Positions 55,493-63,890 of a DNA stretch of 64,000 nt are shown piece after piece; position 1 is the first letter of the stretch, and each line of letters begins with the position of its first letter. The DNA is from Eubacteriaceae bacterium (lineage in GTDB: Bacteria; Bacillota; Clostridia; Lachnospirales; Lachnospiraceae). The translations under genes were made by a program, and so were the position numbers. The stretch is from NCBI GenBank assembly GCA_902363805.1, contig CABJBF010000002.1, forward strand, positions 1 to 64,000. Reading direction: 5' to 3'. The notes beneath the pieces were generated by a model. The model did no database searches. It had not been told where the DNA came from and worked only from the letters and a program-made list of their open reading frames with translations.

Positions 55493-56683
55493 ATGAAAAT
55501 AGCAGATATTTTAACAGGGAAAAAGATTTTAATTTGGGGATATGGAAGAGAAGGTAAATCGACAGAACATTTCATTTTAGACCATAATATTGATTGTGAA
55601 TATGATATTTTTGAAGGTAAATACGAAGATATCGATTGTGATAAATATGATATAATTGTTAAAAGTCCGGGCATAAAATGCCATGAAGATAATATTAAAT
55701 TTACTTCACAGACGGAATTGATGTTAGCACAATTTGCAAAAAATATAATTGGTATTACAGGTACAAAAGGAAAGAGTACTACTGCATCTATGTTGTACAC
55801 TACTTTAAGGAATTGTGGAGTAGATTGTGTATTAGTTGGTAATATAGGAAGACCATGTCTTGAGAGATATGACGAAATAAAAGATGATACTACAATAGTG
55901 TATGAAATGTCATGCCATCAGTTGGCACATGCAAAGGCATCACCTAAAATAGCAGTCCTTCTTAATTTATATGAAGAACATTTGGATTACTACGATACAA
56001 TGGAAAGATATAAAAATGCTAAATTTAATATTTTCAGATATCAGAGAGTTACAGATACTTTTATTGTAAATGAGGAAATCGATTTAGATATACCGGTAAA
56101 TGCAAGAAAAGTTGTTATGTCAGATAAAAATTTAGCAAAAGATTTCTTCCTTAAATTAAGAGGAATACATAACCAATACAATGCAAATGTAGTATATTAT
56201 ATTGCTACAAAGTGCTTTGGATTAGATGAAAAAGAAGTAACAAAATACATCGAATCTTTTGAAGGGCTTCCACATAGAATGGAACGTTTAGGGGAAATAG
56301 ACGGAGTTACTTATTATGATGATTCAATTTCGACAATATGTCAGTCAGCAATTCAGGCTGTAGAAAGTATTGAAAATATTGGAACTATTATTATAGGTGG
56401 AATGGATAGAGGAATTGATTATCAGATTCTTTGTGATTATTTTGAAAAGAATACGAAGGTAAATGTTATTTGCATGTATGCTTCAGGTGAAAAAATTTAT
56501 GATATGTTATCAGGCAGAGAAAATCTTTATATGTGTAATAACTTAGTAGAGGCAACAAATAAGGCAAAAGAAATTACAAAATCAGGACAAGCGTGTGTAT
56601 TGTCACCGGCAGCAGCTTCATATGATCATTTTAAGAATTTTGAAGAGCGTGGTGATATGTACAAACACACTTTAGGTTTATAA
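55493..56683 (+). CDS. murD: MurD-family ligase, probably MurD2 (L-Glu adding)
   Basis: 396-residue Mur ligase that adds a glutamate to UDP-MurNAc-L-Ala. ATP-site GITGTKGKSTTAS (about 87-99), the central block LLNLYEEHLDYYDTMERYKNA, LPHRMERLGE and the C-terminal LSPAAASYDHFKNFEERGD are MurD-like. The segment after the YYDDS stretch reads ISTICQSA (about 275-283), where canonical MurD has SKATN. This substitution and the murL neighbour fit MurD2, which uses L-Glu. It is shorter than canonical MurD (about 450). Start ATG 55493. A separate canonical murD could exist elsewhere. Confidence 0.82.
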   Translation: MKIADILTGKKILIWGYGREGKSTEHFILDHNIDCEYDIFEGKYEDIDCDKYDIIVKSPGIKCHEDNIKFTSQTELMLAQFAKNIIGITGTKGKSTTASMLYTTLRNCGVDCVLVGNIGRPCLERYDEIKDDTTIVYEMSCHQLAHAKASPKIAVLLNLYEEHLDYYDTMERYKNAKFNIFRYQRVTDTFIVNEEIDLDIPVNARKVVMSDKNLAKDFFLKLRGIHNQYNANVVYYIATKCFGLDEKEVTKYIESFEGLPHRMERLGEIDGVTYYDDSISTICQSAIQAVESIENIGTIIIGGMDRGIDYQILCDYFEKNTKVNVICMYASGEKIYDMLSGRENLYMCNNLVEATNKAKEITKSGQACVLSPAAASYDHFKNFEERGDMYKHTLGL

Positions 56684-56746
56684 AAAACTATACGGGGATG
56701 GTAAACACAAAGTATGTGCTAATAATAAAGTTAGTGAGGTTACAAA

Positions 56747-58027
56747 ATGGAAAAGAGAAACTTAGACACTATATGCGTACAGGGAGGATGGCAGCCTAAA
56801 AATGGAGAGCCAAGAGTACTTCCTATTTATCAAAGTACTACATATAAGTATGACAATTCGGAACAGATGGGCAGATTATTTGACTTAGAGGAAGAAGGAT
56901 ATTTTTACACAAGACTTCAGAATCCTACAAATGATATTGTTGCACAGAAAATTTGTGATTTAGAAGGTGGTGTGGCAGGTATGCTTACATCTTCAGGACA
57001 GGCAGCAAATTATTATGCAGCATTTAATATTTGCGAAGCAGGTGACCATATTATATGTTCAGCACATGTTTATGGAGGAACATTTAATCTTTTTGGAGTT
57101 ACAATGAAGAAACAAGGAATAGATGTAACTTTTATTAATCCTGATTGTACAGAAGAAGAATTAGAAGCTGCATTTAAACCAAATACAAAAATGGTATTTG
57201 GCGAAACAATATCAAATCCATCTTTAGTTGTATTAGATATTGAAAAGTTTGCAAAGGCAGCCCACAGACACGGAGTGCCACTTATAGTAGACAATACATT
57301 TGCAACACCGATTAACTGTAGACCATTTGAATGGGGAGCAGATATTGTTACACATTCAACAACAAAATATATGGATGGTCATGCAATGGCAGTAGGTGGA
57401 GCGATTGTTGATAGTGGAAATTTTGATTGGAATGCCCATGCAGATAAATTCCCAGGACTTACAACTCCTGATGATTCATATCATGGAATTGTATACACTG
57501 AAAGATTTGGAAAAGGAGCTTATATTACAAAGGCAACAGCTCAGCTTATGAGAGATTTAGGCTCAATTCCTGCACCTATGAATTCATTTTTATTAAATGT
57601 AGGACTTGAAACACTTCATTTAAGAGTGCCACGTCATTGTGAAAATGCTGTAAAGGTAGCAAAATATCTTAAGAATAGCGATAAAGTAGCATGGGTTAAT
57701 TGCCCTATGTTAGAAGGAAATAAGTATTATGATTTGGCTAAGAAATATATGCCAAATGGTACATGTGGTGTAATTACATTTGGATTAAAGGGTGGAAGAG
57801 AAACGGCAATTAAATTTATGGACAGCCTTGAATTTATTGCAATTGTTACTCATGTTGCAGACGCACGTTCATGTGTACTTCATCCTGCAAGCCATACACA
57901 CAGACAGATGACAGATGAACAGTTAATTGAAGCAGGAGTTCAACCGGATTTAATTAGATTTTCAATCGGTATAGAAAATGCTGATGATATTATTAACGAT
58001 TTAGAACAGGCTTTAAATAGAATTTAA
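56747..58027 (+). CDS. metY: O-acetylhomoserine (thiol)-lyase
   Basis: PLP enzyme that makes homocysteine from O-acetylhomoserine and sulfide in methionine synthesis. The 426-residue protein has the N-terminus LDTICVQGGWQPKNGEPRVL, YFYTRLQNPTNDI, MLTSSGQAAN, the PLP-Lys site THSTTKYMDGHAMAVGG and C-terminal ASHTHRQMTDEQLIEAGV with IRFSIGIENADDIINDL. Length and ends favour MetY over the shorter cystathionine enzymes. GTTAGTGAGG lies near ATG 56747. It has no riboswitch or T-box in its 63-bp leader and ends at a strong terminator. Confidence 0.92.
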   Translation: MEKRNLDTICVQGGWQPKNGEPRVLPIYQSTTYKYDNSEQMGRLFDLEEEGYFYTRLQNPTNDIVAQKICDLEGGVAGMLTSSGQAANYYAAFNICEAGDHIICSAHVYGGTFNLFGVTMKKQGIDVTFINPDCTEEELEAAFKPNTKMVFGETISNPSLVVLDIEKFAKAAHRHGVPLIVDNTFATPINCRPFEWGADIVTHSTTKYMDGHAMAVGGAIVDSGNFDWNAHADKFPGLTTPDDSYHGIVYTERFGKGAYITKATAQLMRDLGSIPAPMNSFLLNVGLETLHLRVPRHCENAVKVAKYLKNSDKVAWVNCPMLEGNKYYDLAKKYMPNGTCGVITFGLKGGRETAIKFMDSLEFIAIVTHVADARSCVLHPASHTHRQMTDEQLIEAGVQPDLIRFSIGIENADDIINDLEQALNRI

Positions 58028-58043
58028 ATGTATTAAACAAAAC

Positions 58044-58082
58044 AAAGGTCTTCATGGATTAAACATGAAGACCTTTAATTTT
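58044..58082 (+). terminator. Terminator after metY
   Basis: Perfect 13-bp stem AAAGGTCTTCATG (58044-58056) / CATGAAGACCTTT (58064-58076), then an A/T tail. Confidence 0.85.
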
Positions 58083-58207
58083 ATTAAAGATAACAAAGTT
58101 ACTTTGCCCTTGAATGAAAAAAAAATGTCAGTTAATATATATATAAGAGAAATTAGATTTTAGATGGTAGATGGTAGTATGAAACATGCTTTTAGGAGGT
58201 GCGATTT

Positions 58208-58906
58208 ATGAGTTACGTTGAAATAAAAGATGTTGTAAAAGAATATAAAACAGGAGAAATAACAATAAAGGCGGCAGATGGAATGAATTTTTCATTTGAA
58301 AAAGGAGAATTTGTTGTTATTGTCGGACCTTCAGGAGCAGGAAAAACTACCGTACTTAATATTTTAGGTGGAATGGATAAATTGACTTCCGGTAACGTTA
58401 TTGTTGATGGAAAAGATATAAGCAGATACAGCAATAGGGAGTTAACTACATATAGAAGACATGATATTGGTTTTGTTTTTCAGTTTTATAATCTGGTGCA
58501 AAATCTTACAGCATTGGAAAATGTAGAACTGGCAGGTCAGATTTGCAAAAATCCGTTAGATGCAAAAAAAGTTCTTGAAAGCGTTGGACTTAAGGAAAGA
58601 ATGAAAAATTTTCCGGCACAGCTTTCAGGAGGAGAGCAGCAAAGGGTATCTATTGCAAGGGCAATTGCAAAAAATCCTAAATTATTATTGGCAGATGAAC
58701 CGACAGGAGCATTAGATTATCAGACAGGAAAAGCTATATTAAAATTATTGCAGGATACATGTAAAAAAGGTATGACAGTTGTTGTAATTACGCACAATCA
58801 GGCAATTGCACCAATGGCAAACAGAATAATTAAAATCAAAAACGGTAAAGTCAGTGATATGACAATAAATGAAAATCCACTTCCGGTAGAAAAAATTGAA
58901 TGGTAA
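58208..58906 (+). CDS. ABC transporter ATPase (LolD/MacB type)
   Basis: 232-residue ATPase with Walker A GPSGAGKTT, Q-loop FVFQFYNLVQNLTALENVEL, signature LSGGEQQRVSIARA, Walker B LLLADEPTGALD and the switch His in VVITHNQAIA. These features mark the FtsX-permease-partnered subfamily. The start is ATG 58208, 8 nt after AGGAGG (58194-58199). An upstream GTG at 58199 lies within the ribosome site. The permease gene follows after 25 nt. Confidence 0.92.
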   Translation: MSYVEIKDVVKEYKTGEITIKAADGMNFSFEKGEFVVIVGPSGAGKTTVLNILGGMDKLTSGNVIVDGKDISRYSNRELTTYRRHDIGFVFQFYNLVQNLTALENVELAGQICKNPLDAKKVLESVGLKERMKNFPAQLSGGEQQRVSIARAIAKNPKLLLADEPTGALDYQTGKAILKLLQDTCKKGMTVVVITHNQAIAPMANRIIKIKNGKVSDMTINENPLPVEKIEW

Positions 58907-58931
58907 AAATTAAGTATCAAGAGGTAGCTAT

Positions 58932-61900
58932 ATGAAGGCATTAAGAAAAGAATTTTATGTTCAAATAAAAAAGACATTTGGCAGGTTTTTATCCCTGCTT
59001 TTAATTGTTGCCCTTGGTGTGGCTTTTTATGCCGGAATACGTTCTACGGAACCTGACATGAGAAAATCCGTGGATGCAATTTATGATAAAGAAAACATTT
59101 ATGATATTAGAGTTGTAAGTGAACTTGGAGTAACTAATAACGATATTAATGCATTAAAGTTTATAGATGAAATAAAAGACATCGAAGGTATATATAATGT
59201 GGATCAGGTAGTTAAGAATGGAGAAACAGAGTATACCGTGAAAATGATGTCTAGAACGGATACAATTAATAAAGTGAAAACAAATGTGAATGAACTGTCA
59301 GACGATGAGTGCCTTGTGGATAGACAGTTAGCTGAACATAATTACATTAAGGTAGGGGACAAGATAACAGTTGATAATGAATACGTAAAGGGAAAGGAAT
59401 ATACCGTAAAAGGAACTTTTTGTACAGGTAATTATTTATCATTTCACAAAGGAAGCAGTACAGTAGGTTCAGGAAAACTTGATGGATTAATAATTATTAA
59501 TAAAAATCAGTTTGATATGGATAACTTCTCTGATATTTATATTACATTAAAAGGTGCTAAAAAGTTAGACAGCTATGGAACAAAATATGAAAAGTATGTT
59601 GATAAAGTGACAAATAAAATTAAAAAAGTTGCGCCTGCTATGGAACAAAAAAGATACGAAGAAATAGTTGACGTGGCAAATGAAGAAATTCAGTCAGCTC
59701 AGGAAAAGATAAATAAAAATTATAAAAAATACGAAAAAGGTTTGAAAAAAGCGGATGATGGACAGAAGGAAATAGAAGAAAATAGTAAAAAAATAGAAGA
59801 TGGAGAAAGTGAATTTAAAAAGCAGGAAAAAGAATATAAAAGTGGAGTTGAACAATACAATAAAGGGGAAAAGCAATATGAATCTGCCAGCATAAAATTG
59901 AAAGAGGGTGAAAAAGAGTATAAAAATGGTCAAAAACAATATGAAAGTGGATATGCTAAATATAAAACAGGAGTAAAAGAACTTGAAAGTGGAAAAAATG
60001 ATTTAAATAACACTAAACAAGGGTTTGCTGCAATGGGAATGAGTGATGTGCCACAGGTTAAGAGCCAGATTGAAAGTGCACAGTCAGAGATCTCTAAACA
60101 TGAGCGACAATTAAATAAAGCAAAAATTAAACTGGATAAAAGTAAAAAGAAGCTTGATAAAGCAAAGAAAAGTTTAATTGTTGGAAAGCAGGAATTAAAA
60201 AAATCAAGAGCAGTATTAGATAATACGAAAGAAAAACTTGAAACCGGGAAGCAAAAACTAGCTGATGGAAAAAAAGAAATTGCTGATGGTAAAAATGAGA
60301 TTATAAAGGCACAAAAAAAGGTCGATAAGGCATATACGAAGCTTGCTAAGGCTCAGAAAAAGCTTAACAAAGCGCAAAGAAAAGTAGATAAGGCAAAAGA
60401 TAAAGTATATGAGATAGAAAAGAAAGAATGGTATGTGCTGGACAGACAAACGGTTGTGTCATTTGTTGAATTTGGTCAGGACGCAGAGCGTATTGGAAAT
60501 ATAGGAAAAGTATTTCCACTTATATTCTTTTTGGTTGCAGCAATGGTAAGTTTGACGACTATGACAAGAATGGTTGAGGAAGAAAGAGTTCAGATTGGAA
60601 CACTTAAGGCACTGGGCTATGGAAAAGGAAGTATAGCCGGAAAATATATCGCATATGGAGCAGTTGCAACAATTGTAGGTGGCATAATTGGAGGTATAGC
60701 AGGTAGCAAAACTTTACCATGGATTATAATAACTGCGTATAGATTGATGTATCAGAATTTATATATAATAGAAATTCCTATAAATGGATATTATTTTGTG
60801 ACAGCATGTCTTGCAGCAGCAGTAAGTGTAATAGGTGCAACAATACTTGCGTGTTATAAAGCACTTATGGAACAACCGGCATCACTTATGCAGCAAGAAG
60901 CTCCAAAAGCCGGAAAGCGTGTGCTGCTTGAAAGAATACCTTTTATTTGGAATCATCTAAGTTTTAATATAAAATCGACTTTTAGAAATCTGTTTAGATA
61001 CAAAAAAAGATTGTTCATGACTTTGTTTGGTATAGGTGGATGTATGGCTTTAATGCTTGTTGGATTTGGCGTTAAAAATTCCATAAATTCAATATTAACA
61101 ATACAGTTTGACGATTTATTCCATTATGATTTGACAGTTACATACGATGATGAATGGACTAAGAAGAATGGAACGGATGAACTTAAAAAGATTCTCAACA
61201 GCAATTCGGATATAAAAGATAATTTACAGGCAGATGTATTGAATTATGATGTTGGAAAGGAAAATAGTACGGTAAGTACATACATAGTTATACCTGAAAG
61301 CACAGATGATATATCTAAATACGTTACATTTAAGAGCAGAACTAAAAATGAAAAATATAAGTTAAATGATGATGGTGTGCTTATATCTGAAAAAATGGCT
61401 AAGAAAATCGGAGCCAAAGTAGGCGATGAAATTTATTTCAAAGAAAGCGATACTGTAAGATATAATGTAAAGGTTAGTGCAATAATCGAAAATTATAGTT
61501 ATCATTATATGTATATGACCGGAAAATATTATAAACAGATAACCGGGAAAGATGCAAAAATGAATACTGCTTTTTGTATTCTGAAAAAAGGCAGAGTTAT
61601 AGACGATAAAATAGGAAATAAAATAATGAGTAATGATGGTGTTGCAGGAGTATCATTCTTACAGACAACATATAATAGTTTTAGTGAAATGATGAAAAGT
61701 ATGGATACGGTTGTAATCGTACTTGTATTTTCGGCAGGACTACTTGCATTTATTGTACTTTATAATCTTAACAATATAAATATTGCTGAAAGACGAAGAG
61801 AATTGGCAACATTTAAAGTACTTGGCTTTTATGATATGGAAGTGTCAGGTTATATTTACAGAGAAAATGTCATTATCACAATTTTAGGAATTATAATAGG

Positions 61901-62102
61901 CATTGGATTTGGAATAATTTTGCACCAATTTGTAATTCAGACGGCAGAAATTGATATGGTTATGTTTGGAAGAAAGATTGGAACGCGTGGTTACATTTAT
62001 AGCACATTATTAACAATTTTATTTGCTGTAATAATTAATATTTCGATGCATTTTAAATTGAAAAAAGTTGATATGGCAACATCACTAAAAAGTGGAGAAT
62101 AA
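58932..62102 (+). CDS. FtsX-family ABC permease with long coiled coil
   Basis: 1056-residue permease. The first membrane segment (about 17-37) is followed by an extracytoplasmic region of nearly 500 residues. About 240-490 of that is an extremely Lys/Glu-rich coiled coil with repeated YKNGQKQYESG and KLDKAKK motifs. Three membrane segments of the first FtsX domain follow (about 535-660, ALGYGKGSIAGKYIAYGAVA). A second half begins near 700 and ends in a second FtsX domain (about 930-1045, ELATFKVLGFYDMEVSGYIY). Such permeases move lipids or peptides or transmit force rather than import sugars. The substrate is unknown. It works with the preceding ATPase. Confidence 0.88.
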   Translation: MKALRKEFYVQIKKTFGRFLSLLLIVALGVAFYAGIRSTEPDMRKSVDAIYDKENIYDIRVVSELGVTNNDINALKFIDEIKDIEGIYNVDQVVKNGETEYTVKMMSRTDTINKVKTNVNELSDDECLVDRQLAEHNYIKVGDKITVDNEYVKGKEYTVKGTFCTGNYLSFHKGSSTVGSGKLDGLIIINKNQFDMDNFSDIYITLKGAKKLDSYGTKYEKYVDKVTNKIKKVAPAMEQKRYEEIVDVANEEIQSAQEKINKNYKKYEKGLKKADDGQKEIEENSKKIEDGESEFKKQEKEYKSGVEQYNKGEKQYESASIKLKEGEKEYKNGQKQYESGYAKYKTGVKELESGKNDLNNTKQGFAAMGMSDVPQVKSQIESAQSEISKHERQLNKAKIKLDKSKKKLDKAKKSLIVGKQELKKSRAVLDNTKEKLETGKQKLADGKKEIADGKNEIIKAQKKVDKAYTKLAKAQKKLNKAQRKVDKAKDKVYEIEKKEWYVLDRQTVVSFVEFGQDAERIGNIGKVFPLIFFLVAAMVSLTTMTRMVEEERVQIGTLKALGYGKGSIAGKYIAYGAVATIVGGIIGGIAGSKTLPWIIITAYRLMYQNLYIIEIPINGYYFVTACLAAAVSVIGATILACYKALMEQPASLMQQEAPKAGKRVLLERIPFIWNHLSFNIKSTFRNLFRYKKRLFMTLFGIGGCMALMLVGFGVKNSINSILTIQFDDLFHYDLTVTYDDEWTKKNGTDELKKILNSNSDIKDNLQADVLNYDVGKENSTVSTYIVIPESTDDISKYVTFKSRTKNEKYKLNDDGVLISEKMAKKIGAKVGDEIYFKESDTVRYNVKVSAIIENYSYHYMYMTGKYYKQITGKDAKMNTAFCILKKGRVIDDKIGNKIMSNDGVAGVSFLQTTYNSFSEMMKSMDTVVIVLVFSAGLLAFIVLYNLNNINIAERRRELATFKVLGFYDMEVSGYIYRENVIITILGIIIGIGFGIILHQFVIQTAEIDMVMFGRKIGTRGYIYSTLLTILFAVIINISMHFKLKKVDMATSLKSGE

Positions 62103-62131
62103 TAAATAAAAAAGAAAGATAGGAAGAAAAA

Positions 62132-62908
62132 ATGAAATTCAGACCATGTATAGACATTCATAATGGGAAAGTAAAACAGTTAGTAGGTGGAACGCTTAAA
62201 GATAAAGGTAATAAGGCACAGGAAAATTTTGTGTCACAAAAAGATGGAGCATATTATGCAAATATGTATAAAAATAACAATCTTGAAGGTGGACATATTA
62301 TTATTTTAAATGCAGCAGATTCCGAGTATTTTGAGGCTTCAAAAAAGCAGGCACTTGAAGCGCTTGCTGCTTATCCGGAAGGAATGCAGATAGGTGGAGG
62401 AATTAATGCAGAAAATGCAGCTGAATATATTGAAAATGGAGCAAGTCATGTTATTGTTACATCATATGTATTCAAAAATGGAGAAGTAAATTACGAAAAT
62501 TTAGACAAACTTGTAAAGGCAGTAGGTAAAAGTAAAATCGTATTGGACTTAAGTTGCAGAAAGAAAAACAATGATTATTATATAGTTACAGACAGATGGC
62601 AGACATTTACTAACATTAAATTAAATGAAGAAACAATGGAGCATTTTTCCAAATATTGTGATGAATTTCTAATCCATGGAGTTGATGTGGAGGGAAAAGG
62701 TTCGGGAATGGAAGAAGAGTTAGTAAAATTGCTTTCAAAGTGGGAGAAGAACCCAATTACTTATGCAGGCGGAATTGCAAGTGTAGATCAGATAGATAAT
62801 TTCAAAAAAATATGTGATGCAAAATTAGATTTTACAATAGGAAGTGCATTGGATATTTTTGGTGGACATTTATCATATCAGGAAATAGCTGCTAAATATA
62901 ATGAATAA
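62132..62908 (+). CDS. hisA: Eukaryote-type HisA (ProFAR isomerase)
   Basis: 258-residue TIM-barrel enzyme for the fourth step of histidine synthesis, ProFAR to PRFAR. The sequence follows yeast HIS6 rather than bacterial HisA: CIDIHNGKVKQLVGGTL, NFVSQKDGAYYANMYK, GMQIGGGIN, SHVIVTSYVF, VLDLSCRKKNNDYYIVTDRW, EFLIHGVDVEGKGSGME and ITYAGGIASVDQI, GSALDIFGG. The active-site Asp at the start (CIDIH) is present. It stands alone outside a his operon, 29 nt after an unrelated ABC permease. GGAAGAAAAA precedes ATG 62132. Similar proteins occur in some Lachnospiraceae as far as I recall. Confidence 0.88.
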   Translation: MKFRPCIDIHNGKVKQLVGGTLKDKGNKAQENFVSQKDGAYYANMYKNNNLEGGHIIILNAADSEYFEASKKQALEALAAYPEGMQIGGGINAENAAEYIENGASHVIVTSYVFKNGEVNYENLDKLVKAVGKSKIVLDLSCRKKNNDYYIVTDRWQTFTNIKLNEETMEHFSKYCDEFLIHGVDVEGKGSGMEEELVKLLSKWEKNPITYAGGIASVDQIDNFKKICDAKLDFTIGSALDIFGGHLSYQEIAAKYNE

Positions 62909-62994
62909 AAATGATAGGTTACATTTTTATTCTTGTGCAATCGTATAGTATTTTATGATTGGCATCTTTTAAGTGGCTTATAATATTATTTTGA

Positions 62995-63037
62995 AAAATC
63001 TCCATACTATTTATAGAAAGTAGTATGGAGGTTTTTT
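62995..63037 (+). terminator. Terminator-like hairpin that covers the tepA ribosome site
   Basis: Stem AAAATCTCCATACTA (62995-63009) / TAGTATGGAGGTTTT (63021-63035), 15 bp with one G-U pair, then T residues directly before ATG 63038. The 3' arm contains the only Shine-Dalgarno (GGAGG, 63027-63031). A TATAAT at 62979-62984 just upstream could start a transcript that includes the hairpin. Confidence 0.7.
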
Positions 63038-63709
63038 ATGAGTGAAAATAAAGAAAAAAATGACGATATCATAGAATATGGGCAGACTGATTTAGATAAA
63101 AATAAAGATCATAAGAAAATACATTTGCTTAATATTATAGGTGAAATAGAAGGGCATGATTGTCTTAGCAGTAATACGAAAACAACAAAGTATGAACATG
63201 TTATTCCAACGATTGCGGAAGTTGAGGATAATGATGAAATAGACGGTTTGCTTGTTATATTAAATACTGTTGGTGGAGATGTGGAGTGTGGACTTGCAAT
63301 AGCAGAGATGATTGCAAGTATGAGTAAACCTACAGTTTCACTTGTCCTTGGAGGAAGTCATTCAATAGGAGTGCCATTAGCTGTTTCTACGGATTATTCA
63401 TTTATTGTTCCGACCGGAACAATGGTAATACATCCTGTAAGAATGAATGGATTATTTATTGGTGTTCCACAAACATATGATTATTTTATGAGAATACAAA
63501 AAAGAATAAACCAATTTGTTGTTAATCATTGTGGGATAACTGAGCATAGATTTATAACATTGATGACAGAAACTGAAGTGCTTACAAAAGATGTTGGAAG
63601 TATTCTTGTTGGAAAGGAAACAGTGGATAAAAAAATAATAAACGAAGTTGGTGGCTTAAAGGAGGCAATGAATAAATTAAAATCCATGATAGATGATAAA
63701 AAAATATAA
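63038..63709 (+). CDS. ClpP-like protease TepA/YmfB family
   Basis: 223-residue cytoplasmic protein of the ClpP/crotonase fold. The catalytic Ser lies in LGGSHSIGVPLAV, where ClpP has a G-x-S-A-S motif, and the His in TMVIHPVRM. The oxyanion-type GGDVECGLAI block is also present. In Bacillus the relative TepA is linked to translocation and forespore development, and the gene usually precedes spoIIIE/ftsK. Here uppP follows instead. Translation may be limited by the hairpin covering its ribosome site. A peptidase role is likely but unproven. Confidence 0.82.
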   Translation: MSENKEKNDDIIEYGQTDLDKNKDHKKIHLLNIIGEIEGHDCLSSNTKTTKYEHVIPTIAEVEDNDEIDGLLVILNTVGGDVECGLAIAEMIASMSKPTVSLVLGGSHSIGVPLAVSTDYSFIVPTGTMVIHPVRMNGLFIGVPQTYDYFMRIQKRINQFVVNHCGITEHRFITLMTETEVLTKDVGSILVGKETVDKKIINEVGGLKEAMNKLKSMIDDKKI

Positions 63710-63710
63710 T

Positions 63711-63772
63711 GGTGTCAGGGGCAAAAGGTCTAAGTCCGCGTGAGTTTGTTCATAAGTGGGCTTAGACCTTTT
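63711..63772 (+). terminator. Terminator after tepA; dispersed hairpin repeat, copy 2
   Basis: 15-bp stem AAAAGGTCTAAGTCC (63723-63737) / GGGCTTAGACCTTTT (63758-63772) with one G-U pair. The 22 nt at 63713-63734 repeat the element at 5062-5083 after eno with two differences. Confidence 0.8.
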
Positions 63773-63803
63773 ATAGCTGCCAAGCATTAATATGTATTAT
63801 AAC

Positions 63804-63832
63804 TTGAATTAAGATTGAAAAAATAGTAAAAT
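63804..63832 (+). promoter_or_regulatory. Promoter of uppP
   Basis: TTGAAT (63804-63809), 17-bp spacer, TAAAAT (63827-63832). Confidence 0.6.
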
Positions 63833-63890
63833 GAAATGTACTTATGGATTTTAGAAGGATAAAACTATTTGGAAAGTAGTAGGTGGATAC

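Noticed and set aside
56684..56746. SAM riboswitch or T-box before metY
   Set aside because: The gap is only 63 bp and contains no such consensus.
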